DNA of 64,000 nucleotides, from assembly GCF_050436995.1 (NCBI RefSeq), contig NC_134749.1:13720001-13784000 (forward strand). The letters are read 5' to 3'. This DNA comes from Anticarsia gemmatalis. Lineage: Eukaryota > Arthropoda > Insecta > Lepidoptera > Erebidae. This document shows positions 24,212 to 37,105 of this stretch, one piece after another (position 1 is the first letter of the stretch; every line of letters starts with the position of its first letter). The notes below the pieces were generated by a model. The model ran no database searches. It saw nothing but the letters and a program-made list of their open reading frames with translations, and was not told where the DNA came from. A program made the position numbers and the translations under genes.

Positions 24212-24567
24212 TTATCAGTATTTTATTTCTGGTGATTACATATTATTTCTCGTGACTGTACTACTTAGAAATGAAACGACGTAAGCATTTCTAAACAATC
24301 TTGAACAAACTTCAAATGTTTTCTGCACTTTACAGATTATTTCTGTGAATTTGAATGTTTATAAGATATTTTCCACGATATCTGACTGAAGTATACATTA
24401 CATTTAAATTTAAATCCCTGTTTTTCTATGACCGTCTTATACTTTTATGTAATAAGATTCTTAGTCATTATCATTAACATACCCTTTTTTCTTACTATGT
24501 TGGAGTCGACTTACAAACATTACAAAAATCATGCAGTTTTACTATTCGTTACAAAAAAATAGTCTTA

Positions 24568-24897
24568 TTACCTGGGGGCACGGCAGTGGCCCCGCAAGTC
24601 GAGCAAAAAAAAGCGGCACGGCCGTACCGTCTTTTCTCGAAGCAATTCAGGCTATTTTCGACCCCCTATAATTTCGTTGTGGATAAAACAGGAAGCCTGA
24701 ATTTTAAGTAAGGCCAGGTCGCTCTATTTGTTTTAATATTGGTATGATAATAACTTATGTAATAACTTAAGACAGAAGGTCCTTTAAGTAGAGACTAAAT
24801 AGATTAATCAACTTGGTATTATATCGATCTCACAACTTATTACGTCAGAGAGACTGAGCTGCGAGACTCGAGGTTTTTACAGAATGTTTTTGACGGC
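24568..24897. mobile_element. Unclassified composite repeat (H block plus body block)
   Basis: The H block (24568-24710) begins CTGGGGGCACGGCAG and includes CCCCGCAAGTCGAGC and AAGCGGCACGGCCGTACC. The body (24712-24897) runs from GGCCAGGTCGCTCTATTTG to GTTTTTGACGGCAT. The same blocks recur at 41030-41385 and 44990-46145 in other arrangements. No transposase or terminal repeats typical of a named superfamily were found. Confidence 0.55.
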
Positions 24898-25204
24898 ATT
24901 ATCTTATTCCTATATATCAAGTAAACCTACACAATTACGTGAAGGTAAGGATATCGGTGGAACTGTAAATTTTTCAAACCAAAATTTTCAGCAGCTTCAT
25001 GCTGAACAAAAACGGTATAAAAGAGAATACGTTTTGAGCTAAGGTTTTGGAACTGTCAATCAATTTGAGGCCGCAGGCGATTGCAGCTTGTTTAAATACG
25101 TCAAACACAAAAGTGACCTATAACCTGTAGCATACATTTTATATACCTACAGGAAAAAATGAATACATACAAATTAAATATCATGCAAATCATGTTTAAA
25201 TCTG

Positions 25205-25640
25205 CTTATTCAGGCGCGGCGAAGTCGAGCGGTTTTTTTTCCGAAAATTCATGTACACATTTGCCAAACGGCTTGGTCAGGTAATGCCGAACCAATTTAG
25301 CGAGACTCACATTGTAAATGGCGAAGCGCGAGTTACATACATGTCAATGTATCAAAATTACATGTCCAGGGTTGGTACGTGTGGAAACACCATTATTAGG
25401 GAACTTGCTGACATACTGTGTGGTAGTTCTATGCTAAAAAGATGGTTATCCTTAGGTGCTTAAGAGAAGTTGTTATTTTATATCTAATTTTGTTTATTTT
25501 TGGATTTGATTTTATTTCAATTATTAATTTTGTAATTTTTTTTAATTTTTGATTTTTAAACAAACTTTGTGTAACTAAGTGTAAAAAACTATGGAATCTG
25601 GTTCTGAAATAAAGATTTATTATTATTATTATTATACACC
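25205..25640 (+). mobile_element. Probable 5'-truncated LINE 3' end with (ATT)n tail
   Basis: A GC-richer block carries an open frame of 70 codons (25251-25463) with no domain I recognise. An AT-rich 3' region follows, then AATAAAG at 25608 and a tail of TTATTATTATTATTATTA. Microsatellite-like tails after AATAAA are usual for LINE ends in insects. A processed pseudogene is less likely because the tail is not poly(A). Confidence 0.4.
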
Positions 25641-25682
25641 TCTGCTTACACCTTTAGGAGTAACAAGCGTGATGAATTTATT
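25636..25682 (+). repeat. 3' fragment of SINE family T3
   Basis: CACCTCTGCTTACACCTTTA with CAAGCGTGATG matches the end of the SINE at 63643. It abuts the (TTA)n tail, suggesting one element inserted next to the other. Confidence 0.4.
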
Positions 25683-25921
25683 CAAACAGACACAGTAATG
25701 ATTATAGGAATGCAGTAGCTCTTCCTGTCTATAAAACATCTGATCAGCATCAAGTCATAAAAATAACGGTCAATCGATTTAGCGTGCGATAAAATGTCTA
25801 TAAAAACTGTATACGTTTCAATAATTATGTACATGTGTGTACACCTGTTAGAGATTATGACTTGTTGTGAATAACATTGCTTTGCCAATGATCTGATAAA
25901 TCGAGGAAGTCATTTTGAAAA

Positions 25922-26110
25922 CAGTACCTCGATTCTGTACCACTATCGACTACCGACAGCCGGCTAGCTATCGAGTTTTGATATTTAGAATGTACTGCCA
26001 AAAAAAATTTTTACAACGCCCGTTAGAGGCGCTGATCAGTTTTTCATACAAAATTTCTCGATGACAGGTCGGTTGTCAGTAGTCGAAAGTAATAGAGAAT
26101 TGAGCTACAG
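25922..26110 (+). mobile_element. Short TIR element (MITE family M)
   Basis: Inverted ends start CAGTACCTCGATTCTGTACC at the left and CTGTAGCTCAATTCTCTATT at the right, pairing for about 36 bases. The core has ACGCCCGTTAGAGGCGCTGA and TCTCGATGACAGGTCGG. There is no coding capacity. Other copies are at 30985, 36990, 47484, 48708, 48868, 54812 and 55175. Confidence 0.7.
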
Positions 26111-26167
26111 TATCGGATTTTTAGCTGTTTCAGTTGCTAGCTTTATTTCTCAGCTTGGCTAGTTAAA

Positions 26168-26405
26168 TCTTACTAATATCATAAATACCAAAGTTTGAAG
26201 GTTTGGATGGATGTTTGTCATTAATTTTCAGTCATTGTTTCGACTCAATCACTACCGAACTACCGAAACTACCGAGCGAAAACTGCCGAACCTATATCGA
26301 TTAAATTTAATACCCAGATAGTTGACAGCCTAGATAACTAACTAACGCTTAGGACAGGCTTTTATTCCTAAAAAATCTTTTTACACAGGTAAAGTTGCGA
26401 GCTAG
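26168..26405 (+). mobile_element. Degraded Helitron, family B type
   Basis: TCTTACTAATATCATAAATA and GAAGGTTTGGATGGATG give a Lep1-like 5' end. The 3' end GTAAAGTTGCGAGCTAG keeps the CTAG terminus. Confidence 0.55.
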
Positions 26406-27487
26406 TAAATCATTAAAAAAAAAATCACTGCTGACATAACAAGATCGGTTGAAAAGTTTTTTTTACCATAAACATGGAATTTGGTGTAACATGCTTTTCG
26501 TGGCTTTCCGTATTGTTCATACTACAATGACTCTCTGGTCAACTGTATCTTCTACAGCATCACCACATGTGCAATCGACTCAAAACCGCAATGAAATTAA
26601 ACTCAAAACAGATAACATTAAATATACAATACAACAAACATATGTACTGACTGTGTGTATCTCATTTCCTGACATTACCAGATATCGCGAAATGTACCAA
26701 AATATATGACCTTCGGCTTAGTATTATCTGTTTCATGAAGCAACTATAATGAGAGCGTCGATTTTGATTCTTGTATAAATTGATTCACTTTTAATGAATT
26801 AAATTTTGATTGATAATTTAAAAAATGTAATTATTTTAAAATGTCTTTTGGTAGATTGATTTTTTGCAGCTTTTTAATACAGTAGCAGTTAAAAAGTTAA
26901 AGTTTTTCTTCATATTCTTAAGGGAGTGGTAGATGATTGTTAAATGTGTTCTAGGCTAGCTGCACATACGTGCATACGTACATAAAATCATGCTTTTACT
27001 CATTAGGTGTAGGCAGAGACAAAAGAATTACCTGTTATTAAGTCGAAACTGACACATCACTAAAAGTATGGTTACTTATGAGCAAAAATCGGAAAACGTG
27101 AACCTCATTTAGGTATTAAACCAATTCGAAATTACGGAATCAAGTCGAAGACAATTCTTTTGACAAAAAAGCAATCCTTTGTATGCAACACTATACATTG
27201 CTTAAAGAACAGAGACCGTCAATAAAGAGACAATATTAGTTATCTATGCATAGAACATCGATTTCAGCTCCATAACTTTTGAAACACGTGTTGCATGATT
27301 AAAATCTAATATCATCACCATCCATTATACACCTGGTCGAAATGTCAAGCGAAGTAATTAAGCAATGCATCATCTGATAATCTCTGTCTCATTATGTTCC
27401 CATCTGTTACAGTGTCAATGCACTTTGCATGTACACAGGTGTATACACATTGTCACATAAATCTCAATTTTATTTTATTTATAGTTA

Positions 27488-27800
27488 ACAACAGCCGCGC
27501 AGATCGATCTCTGAGATTAATCTACGCTTGGTTGTGGTTCTCTGAATGGGTGACCATTTTTTGGATAGCGAGCTCCTCCATGTTTCGTAAAGCACGTTAA
27601 ATTGTGGATGACGGCTTTAACTTGCAAAGGTCTTTGACCGTCGTTTACAGTAGTCAGAAACTTGAAAGTCTGACAATCAATCTGACCGAAGGGTATTGTG
27701 TTATAACCCAGCTGGTGGTAACAGGGTTATGCAGGTCCGATAGGCAGTCGCTCCATATAAAATACTGATACCCGGCTGCATCCGGTTGGAGTGGAAGCCA
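27488..27800 (+). mobile_element. Second SINE family with 5S rRNA-like head
   Basis: GAATGGGTGACCATTTTTTGG and the upstream GAGATTAATCTACGCTTGG mirror 5S boxes C and A. The body GCAAAGGTCTTTGACCGTCG, CAGGTCCGATAGGCAGTCG and CATCCGGTTGGAGTGGAAG belongs to a SINE widespread in Lepidoptera. The open frames at 27394-27951 lie inside it and are artefacts. Confidence 0.68.
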
Positions 27801-29038
27801 AATGGAAACGACGAAAGGGGACGCTAGAAAGACAAAGACAGATCGTATCGGCAGTGACTTCAACCCCATGTGACAAGATATCTCTGCCTACGCCGATGGT
27901 AGAATGTTGGTAAAATCTTTTAAAGTATTGATATAATAACATTTGCGTCACATCTTGCGTTTCTTTTATAATTACAACTGCTTTTAATTACACATCAGCA
28001 GCACTTTACTATTCCTTAGCAAGTGCAATTCTCATTAGTCATGTTTTAGTTTATATCTAAAGTATCAATCATACTTTGTAAAGTATCAAGCATGTTTAGT
28101 CGTTAATTAATTTTCTGCTCTAGCACGTAAACAGTGTCTGAGTAAATTAAGGGCTAAGTTCAGTCGTGTGACTAACTTCATGTAAATAATATTGTTTGAG
28201 TACAGATTATGTAACAGCTTTATAGTGTTTATATATATTTTTGTAAGTTTAGTATCTTTTTTTATACCTATATATTTAGAACATTTATTTTTAACTCACG
28301 TTACGCTCTTTATCGAAAGACAGTCTCTATACAAGAAAGCTCCTAGAATTTTAAGACATTAAATTAATAGCTCTACACCTATAAGATACCACGACCCAGT
28401 AGAGCAGTACCAATGATGTAGAGAAGAAGGAAGTTTTTGGGCTGTAACTTAATGTTAAGTTAAGGTTAAGCAGCTCTGCTACATCTCTACTAAGCTTTTG
28501 CGTTAAGGCAGTGTTAAGATACAAATAATATCTTATGAACTTACCGAAAGCTAGATCATTCACCTCCCAGACAATTAGCCTGTAGTAAAACTCTAAGCTC
28601 AAGTATACAGTTCTAATATAACATTAATATCTTCTCATAAAACTTCATTATAACATTAAGGTTATTGTATCATCTTCAATATCAGCCAAATTGAATCTTA
28701 AGAGAAAAATGCTAAAACATTTATTTGACCCAAATATTCTTCTCCAATATCAAATCTTGAAGAAAGAGCATCGCTCAAACGCTCAAGTGTCTCAATATTG
28801 TGAATATTGTTCACTGTTCAGAGTGCTTGAGTATCGAGACGTAACACACGAAACCCATTACATTAGCATCGGATTCAATCACTCACTGGAGTGCGCAGAA
28901 ACGTTAAATATATTGGATATCTTAGGTTTTATTTGAGAAAGATTTTGGTCTTATTGTCCGTACTTTAGCCTTTACGGTGAGTTTAAGTGAGTACGGACGA
29001 CGGATAGATCGGCATAATTTATTTACAATTTATAAAAA

Positions 29039-29310
29039 GCAGTGTTAGCCGAGTGGTATAAGTTGACACCTCCCACGCAAGTGGTCGCAGGTTCGAACGA
29101 AGTTATATATGTATTAGAAACGGTGAAGGAAAATATTGTGAGGAATCCTTGCATGCTTAAAACTTTGTTTAATACATCTATTGAGGGCATGCAAAGTCCC
29201 CAACCCACACTTGGCCAGCGTGGTGGACTCAAGGCCCTCCCCTCATTACGGGAGGAGACCCTTGCCCAGCAGTGGGACAGTAATGGGTTACATGTACTTA
29301 TTTACTTATA
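29039..29310 (+). mobile_element. tRNA-headed SINE (family S)
   Basis: The head GCAGTGTTAGCCGAGTGG and B box GGTTCGAAC are followed by a body ending AGCAGTGGGACAGTAATGGG. Compared with the copy at 43918 it lacks about 25 bases just after the B box. Frames at 29023-29311 are artefacts of the repeat. Confidence 0.75.
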
Positions 29311-30442
29311 GTATAATGCATTTTCTCAGAACCTCTAAATATAGACGATATTAAAATTGATATGACAATCACACCAAATCTGCTTTATTTATTAGTGACT
29401 TAAACTGTCTTGACTTACCCTTACTTTTTATTTCTCCATTTTTCAGACTAACCTCAACTTACTCTACGCCAATTTTAACTACAATATTAATCTGCTCTTA
29501 TATCGATAGAAATCTTGTGTCCAGTACCGAAAAAATAATGAGCTATTCAGTAGTATTACGTTGATTGGAAATAGAGACGAATATTGGAAGTTAATATGGG
29601 ACTCTAGAAATCGACTTTCAAAGTCGTTCAAACAGTCCGAAAGCATTTGGGGTTTCGTGGCACGGCATTACGACTGTTCCCTCAATTCACAACAGACATG
29701 ACAAATTACCCAGAATTAGAAATTAACTGACATTCCAGACTAAAACACAGGGAAGCGTACGAATTATCAGTTGAAATGTCGATGCCAAAGGCACTCAGAT
29801 TGTTTACCAGAACTGGGAATGAGTGCCAACTTGGATAATACAGTTCAACAACTTAGTAGAAGTCTTGGCATTCTCGATTTATATGAGTTTTAAATACGGC
29901 TGTTTGTTGCCTGTGGGTAGTCAGAGACGTAGGTACCGAAAGAAAAATACATAGATCATTTACGTTTTATTTCGGTTTTCGGCTGCTTGTTGTCTGCCAC
30001 TCAGTAAAGGAAAAGAATATTTTGCGTATATCTAAAATATTGTAGCTGTAGCAACAAACCATGGTCAATTGCATACGCCTGCGTGTCACTGATGTTCTAA
30101 ATTTTGAATTTTGTACACTCCCGCCAGCTGCGAACCTTGTACACAACGCTCTCTAGCACGATGTTGGACTATAGAAGTAATGTCTGCAGTAGACTGACTA
30201 AAGGTTTGTTCCATGAATTTATCAGTATTCTTTGGAGACTTCTTAATTGACACATAGATTGAGGATTTTTAAATCCTTTTCTATTTCATTTAAAATATGA
30301 TGATGAGGGATTCCCGAGTGCTGAATGTTTTTAAATGTATAATAATATACTCTTTCTGCTCTATAGGGAATTTACAGTCAAGTAATCAGAAAAGTTTTGG
30401 TCCGTAATTGTTATAAATTTAGAATACGTTTAATGACACCTC

Positions 30443-30645
30443 AACTGCCTCCGTCGCGCAGTGGTTTAGGTCGCACCGCCGCTACCATTGCGTCTGGAGG
30501 TTGTGGGTTTGATTTACACAATTATTTGTGCGATCCACGAATATTTTTTTCCGGTCTGGTTGTACTTTGTGTCCGTGTTTGTATGTTTGTTTAAGTCCCC
30601 GCGACACGAGCAATTCTTAACGCGAAAGTTGCCTTTAAAAAAAAG
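30443..30645 (+). mobile_element. tRNA-headed SINE (family T1), older copy
   Basis: AACTGCCTCCGTCGCGCAGT starts the head. The B box is mutated (GGGTTTGATTTAC), so internal promotion is unlikely. The body GTTGTACTTTGTGTCCG and end GCGAAAGTTGCC are recognisable. Confidence 0.72.
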
Positions 30646-30984
30646 AAGCTTGTTGAATTAGGATGTTTTATTATTCTCTTTGATAAAGAAAGCAAGTATT
30701 AAAGTTTTAAATTATACATTTAAAACTTTAAATAACAAGGTCTTTTTCTAAGACAGAAACTCAAAATTAGGTTGAACGGAAAATGTCTTCACGCTCAAAG
30801 GTGCTGACTTTGTAATCAGATTACATCGTGACGCAAACTTTTTATTTTTTCAATTTGGGTACAAAATAAAATTGCCTTCTTGAAATTATTATTTTTTCAT
30901 TAGTGCCTTGGGAAATGAGTAAGAGAGTTTTTGTATAAAATATCATGTATTGATACAAGTAAAAATGGAATTTTTTATCAGTAC

Positions 30985-31139
30985 CAGTAGCGCGATTCTC
31001 TACAATTGATACCATGGAGTATCGAGAGTTTGACATGTAAAATGTACTGCAAAAGTTGTTTCTATGACGTACGCTTAAGGCACTAACCAGATCTTCATAC
31101 AAAATATTTAGCCGACAGTGGTAGAGAATCGAGCTACTG
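30985..31139 (+). mobile_element. MITE family M, best preserved short copy
   Basis: The element runs from CAGTAGCGCGATTCTCTAC to GTAGAGAATCGAGCTACTG, inverted over 19 bases with one mismatch. TA occurs just outside both ends, offset by one base on the left, which suggests Tc1/mariner-type TA insertion. It is 155 bases long and non-coding. Confidence 0.75.
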
Positions 31140-34100
31140 TACGTAAGATCTAAATCCGTTCAGACATTTTGGCGCTTTTAATAGTAATTTTATTAAAATT
31201 TTAACAAAACGAATAATCACATCAAAACTTAAAGTGTAAGTGATTATTGTAATTTCGGTTTCATTGGACATCATTGATTCTTTGAAGCTTAATGTTAATT
31301 AAGTTAGAGGATTATAACCCTGAAACTAATTAAAGTAGGTATTACTATGGATTTCTTGTAGGTCTGAAACTTAGTTAACATTTCGTATAAGTTAGAACGT
31401 GGTTAGAACAATTTCTTTGGATAATGTTTCGTGATATGACTGATTTTAAACAAACTGGTTTTGTTGTTGATATTGTTTGGTTAGGTGCTTATTAGGTTTT
31501 ACTAAAACCGTGCACCCCAAGGGTTTTTGTTAATTTTTATTATATTTAATTAATTAAATAGAGATAATAATATTTTTTACAGTAAGCAGAGAGCAAAGAA
31601 ATTAATGTAGTTATAATTTGTTATTTTTTTCTCATATTTTTTAATTTTCATAATTTTTAAAAAAATCTCATAATTATAATTACGAAATAAAAGTCATATT
31701 ACTTAATTAACAATCATGAGAATCCCTTTAACCACGAACAAACATTTAAGCATGAATTATATTTTCTGGCTCCAGCTTTATTCCCTGCGGCACTCCCTCA
31801 GATCTTGTTTCTATCCTATAATAATATTATAATATAACTCAATAATTAACTCAACTCCTCAACTCCTATTGCTAAGAGGTCAAGTTGTTGCAAATAGTAA
31901 TTAATTCTAACTGAAAGTATGGTTAAGTAGGTAAGATGACCATGTCGAAAGCTCTACTTTGGTTTTTAGGCTCTTGTGCAACATAAAGGCAATAAAATGT
32001 ACTATTACTTAAAACTGTTCCGTTGCTAGAAACTAGTATGCTCCCGGAATGAGAAAGGGATTAGAAAGATTACGTATCCTAACTTTCAAAGTTTCCCTAT
32101 GAATATTTATGTTTAACGGTATTAGTTTACTGACAAATAAAGTATTTATGTATATGCATTTAACCTTAGTTTTTACGTTTTGTCGAAAATCACACTGGCT
32201 ATGATTGAAATTGGTTGGCGAGGCAGTCGAGAAAATAGTGTAACAAAAACTAATAAAAATAGCAAGAAATGTTTCTGTCTTTGAAACAAATTGAGCGCTA
32301 AGAATAATCATGCGTGAAGCCGGACCAAATAAATAAACTAAAAATAAATACAGATAGCTCTCACGCAAACAAAGACACACATGAGAACTAAACATAAACA
32401 TTCGTAGGTCATACAAACAATAACAAATCGAAAATAGATTCACAATAACATGTTTTACCCATGACTGTTAAGTACACTTTGGTCTGATGTATTGGTCTTT
32501 ACAGTTTTTATCCAACCGGGATTATTTAATTGCTTATTCAATTTTACAACTTTACAAAATTGAAGCATCCCCAGTAAGTTATAAAATACCTGTGATACCC
32601 GTTACTTCGCTTCTTACCTTAGAAGTTGAGATTAAAACTTATGTATGTGAGCTTAAAAAAGAAAAAAAAATAAAAAGACAAACTTAAAATTTACGGTTCA
32701 AGGTATATACCGCTTGAGACAGGCCACTAGTAATAGCTATGGAGTCCTTTATCATTTTAACATGAACGAAGAAAGTGCAAAAAAGGTGGCTACAATTTTT
32801 TATACATTAGTAAAATTGGCAAAGTTTATTCAAATTTCAGAATCTGCAGAAAGAATAAAAAATATTTAATTAATTAATGTAGGTCATGACTTTTATGGTT
32901 GTGACTTTAAAAACACAATATCTGAATTTACCGACGTTTGGAAGGTAAAGCCGCCATCAAACTCCGTCTATAAAAAATCCTACTAAATATTTTTAGCAGA
33001 CAGGCAACACGAATTCGATACAATTCTATCAAAGGCTTGTCACGAAGCTACAGGCATCAAAATACAATTGACTTTTGATGTCATGGCGAATGTAGAATTC
33101 CGTTTAACGATAGTTTCTATGGTGACAAAAGCTAACGTTAAAAACAAAAAATGGAAATAAAGTGGAACAAAAAATGCTCAACTGTAAAGGTTATCTTACA
33201 GCGTGGGAAAATAATCAATAAGAAAAATTGTTCTTCATCTTTCAAGCTACATTTTCTATTCAAAGATAATTTTAAATGCAAACATTTCAATCACATTCTT
33301 CTATTTGCTTTGTACAATTCTCTAGACGCTGTACATTCTGGATTCCAGTCTAGTTAATTACGTGTTAGCTGTTATTATAGTTCAACAACTTAATGGAGCG
33401 CCATGGATTCAAAATTTGCGGCTGGTAAAGGTATACTAAATTCAGAATTTGGAACATCAGGGACCCGTATGTTTATACACCCGAATGTGTTTTTTTTCTT
33501 AATTGTCCTTTTCTTTCAGCAATAAAAGTAAAATGGGGTGTATAGAATTTGCGTAATGAATTGAAAAAAAATGAGAAAAATTTCAAGGCTAATATTTGAG
33601 TACTCGTTAAAAAAATTGATAGGATTTTAAATTATTAGACGGCAACATTTTGTCTTTGCGTTGTCAACATATTTTCTTAATAAATTAGTAAAATAGTTAA
33701 GTTATTATTATTAATATAAATCGCACATAGCCAAGGCTTTCTACTAAGTAGTCAGACTGTAGGTAATATTGTGAATAAAATATACGCGAGCTGAGAACTT
33801 AATTAAAAAGTGCGTTGAGCTGTTTTTGTGATGCTCGGAAAATTATGAAGTTTAAGTATAATAGTATGGTGTTTGTTATCATAAATTACCGTGTGTTATT
33901 ATACACTTACCGCAGCTATACCCCCGTTGTTTGGTTTCTCCTGAAATTAATAACTATTAATTGTGACTCTTTAAATTTTTTATGCAAATCTTAATTATGA
34001 TTAAAAACAATAAAATCGTCATCAAATCATTTAGTTCAAATGCTGACATTTATGATAGTGTATGATACAGAGAGTGAATTTACCGCCAATAATTTTAAGG

Positions 34101-34615
34101 TTACCATCTTTACCAATAACGTTTTTTAGTAAGTGTCATTTGTATGTTTTAAAACTTAGTTCCAAAACTGCAACTTTGTGTTACAATAAATTTAGAATAA
34201 CTTTACAATACGTTGCATTCAACTCTAGGGAATCGAATTTGTTGCAAACAAAACCAATTTCAAAGTTTCGTTAGACTGTCAGTATGATATAATTTATTCA
34301 GTATTTTACTGAAACTACGAGTTATAAGTTAGGATTGATATTTAGAACCTTAGAACAAATATCCTGAAATATTAAAATATCGTATCATTGTACAAATTAG
34401 TAGCAGTATTTGTAATTATTATTAATTATTGTGTAGTACATTTATTGTTCAATATGAAGCGTCAAAGTTAACTAACGATATTTTTGTGAACCATGACTCA
34501 ATAGAACTTAACTTTTTCTATTAAATTAACAATGTTTTGTGCATTAATTTGTTTTACGATTAATAGCATATTTAATGAAGATCACGAAATTCAAAAAAAC
34601 AGAGCGAATTTGTGG
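31140..34615. other. Long AT-rich stretch without recognised genes
   Basis: No repeat with clear termini and no exon were found. The longest frame in the window (32033-32443, minus, 136 codons) lies here, but its composition is that of translated AT-rich DNA, rich in Phe, Leu, Ile and Ser, with no domain. Confidence 0.4.
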
Positions 34616-34810
34616 CATTGGTGATCACAGGACTTGAAAATGCGACCAAGGGTGTGGAATCTCACCTTTTTTGAAAAATGTCTATTATTGCTGAACTAAG
34701 TGATATGGATTTTTTTTTATCTGGAACCGCTATGACTTGGCCTTTCATCCTGTCTCGGATTATTCAACGATAATCCGAGACACTCGGGAGTTTTGGGACA
34801 CTCTGTATAA
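34615..34810. repeat. Repeat fragment with a perfect hairpin
   Basis: TGTCTCGGATTAT (34751-34763) pairs exactly with ATAATCCGAGACA (34770-34782) across six bases. The adjoining GACTTGAAAATGCGACCAAG block resembles 60448-60475, so this belongs to a dispersed family of unknown class. Confidence 0.5.
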
Positions 34811-35584
34811 GATGCAAATTTCATAAGGATGAATATACGTTTATATCTTTCACGCAATACAGCTTTGGAACTTTGATAGACATTTTACTTCGAAAATTTT
34901 ACCGCACGAAAGAAGTTGTAGGCAAAAGTTAAACATTCATAAAATAATATAAAAACAATAATCCACGTTTCTAGGCTCAATATGTAAGCCATATTTATTA
35001 GAAACAAATGGAATACATCTAATGAATAAATGAACGACGATAACAAAGGCTTTAAGATAAGCATTATCTGCCCACGTACATTGCTGAACACTCATTACCG
35101 AATAATGCACAAGTTATATATTGATGATATAATTTAATTTTACATCTTTAACATATATTTTGCTAATTACTGATAGGTTTTCGCTAAACATAATTTTAGT
35201 AGGTGGGTAACTTACATTATTTTCTCTCGCTTTAATTTCTTGAGATCAAAACGGAATCCTTTTTACTCATAAATATTGTCACTGACTGTCTGTCGGTCTA
35301 TCACCAGCATGTATCGTATGAATCAAATTTATTATGAACCGCGATAGATTGGTACTTGGAACCCTACCTACGCGAGTGTGACTAGCACTTGAGCGGTTTT
35401 TATATATTTTTGCAATTGATCTTAGTCGGCTTCCGAGTCACAATATTTCAGATTGCATGTTAGATACCTACAACAAATGTATAAAAGTAGTTTTCTGTGG
35501 TCTTTAAAAATACTTGAACTAGTTTAGTCCACTGAGATAATACTTTGTTAGCTTTTAAAATACACTCGGACTTTTATAAATACA

Positions 35585-35776
35585 CTAGCTGACCCGGCAA
35601 ACGTTGTTTTGCCATAAAAATTAAATAAAAAAACATTGTCCAGCGGACAAAATTGAGAATCTAAACCATTCTCAGATCCCCTTGAACACACACAAAAAAA
35701 TTCATCAAAATCGGTCCAGTCGTTTAAGAGAAGTTCAGTGACATACACACTTACAGAAGAATTATATATATAAAGA
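35585..35776 (-). mobile_element. Non-autonomous Helitron, family C
   Basis: On the minus strand it starts TCTTTATATATATAATTCTT and ends GTTTGCCGGGTCAGCTAG. The 3' hairpin is GGCAAA/TTTGCC around ACAACG, unlike that of families A and B, while the last nine bases are shared. It is 192 bases long and non-coding. Confidence 0.68.
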
Positions 35777-36402
35777 TTTTGCGGAAATGAGTTACGAAAG
35801 ATTTTTGTGCTTTATTATGTTCCAAATAAATTCCTATTGTTAGATTTAACTTTTCATAGTTCAGGCTGTTTCATTTTCATTGTTATGCAACCTTAAAACG
35901 AGACAAATGTTACCCACGGATGCGCATTCATTTTCCGTAGAGAAACAAAATAAATTGTAGCCTGAGGGATTGTGTGAACACTGGAACATGTATTATGGTT
36001 ATTTTTCTCTTATTTGAAGCAAATATTGACAGTTTGATGTTCGAAATATTCGTAGCTTACTAGGCAGCGGTTTTAGGTAGAACAAACTTTGTTTAAGATA
36101 GAATATTGATATTCCTCTATAGTAGTAAAAGTATGAAGTCGCTGCCAATCAAAAAACGTGTCGAGTGAGCATAAACTAGCTGCAGCCTGTTACAAAGTGA
36201 CTATCGTATAATTATACTATGGATGCAAGTAACGCTAGTTTAGTTAAAAATGCAGACTTTCCCCTTCAAAGCGTTGCGTTCAACCTGGTGCTACAACAAA
36301 ATGTTACCAACTGGCAACAAAAGCAGGAGCAATATTTTTATTCAGGGTGTTTATTCTACGCTGAATACTATCGGGAAGATATGTTTATATTGGACAGCAA
36401 AA

Positions 36403-36660
36403 TCTATACTAATTTTATAAAGCTGAAGAGTTTGTTTGTTTGTTTGTTTGTTTGAACGCGCTAATCTCAGGAACTACTGGTCCGATTTGAAAAATTATTT
36501 CAGTGTTAGATAGCTCATTTATCGAGGAAGGCTATAGGCTTTATATCATCACGCTACAATCGATAGGAGCAGAGTACCGGTAAAAAATGTTACAAAAACG
36601 GGAAAAATTATAAGCCATTCTCTCTTATGTGACGCAAGCGAAGTTGCGCGGGTCAGCTAG
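36403..36660 (+). mobile_element. Non-autonomous Helitron, family A
   Basis: It has TCTATACTAATTTTATAAAG at the 5' end, four TTTG units, the CGCAA/TTGCG hairpin and terminal CTAG at 36657-36660. It is well preserved. The end of the open frame at 36219-36455 lies inside it. Confidence 0.85.
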
Positions 36661-36989
36661 TAATAGATAGATATTAAATTATTATCTTCTACGAAAAGAG
36701 AAAATATTGCTTAATAAGGAAGTCTTTGGTATTAAAGCAGGGACGAACTTAATACTCTTTATTAACAATTTGGTTCTATTCCAATTCACTGGGTTCTTAG
36801 AAAAATTTCATTTATCCATTGTCATTTGGGACCTCATTCACTTTCACTACGTTTCCGATATTATCAAAAATATGGGCCATTTTTAGCAGTCTTTTTCTTT
36901 TCTTTTGTAAGATTGTAATTACTTCATAATATAGTATCTTTTGGATACTACACTGCTTAAAATGTTTTATGTAATTTTGTACAAAAATT

Positions 36990-37105
36990 GAATCAGCGCT
37001 TCTAGCAGGCGCCATAGAAATTATTTTTGCGGCACCTACGTTTTAAATGTCGAACTCTCAATACTTTATAGAACCGCCTGTAGAAAATCGCGCTACTGAT
37101 CTCTG
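36990..37105 (-). mobile_element. MITE family M fragment
   Basis: TTCTAGCAGGCGCCATAG, GTCGAACTCTCGATACTT and the end GTAGAAAATCGCGCTACTG match the family in reverse. The other end is eroded. Confidence 0.6.

Noticed and set aside
25251..25463. 70-codon frame considered as a small gene
   Set aside because: It ends just before a LINE-like AATAAA plus (ATT)n tail and shows no domain; described instead as a probable retroelement end.
27394..27951. Three overlapping frames on both strands
   Set aside because: All are inside or overlap the 5S-headed SINE at 27488.
32033..32443. Longest open frame in the window (136 codons, minus)
   Set aside because: AT-driven amino acid composition, no domain, no splice or promoter context, and no conservation argument available; best explained by chance in AT-rich DNA.
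36219..36455. 78-codon + strand frame
   Set aside because: Its C-terminal part is translated Helitron 5' sequence and no upstream or downstream gene structure supports it.
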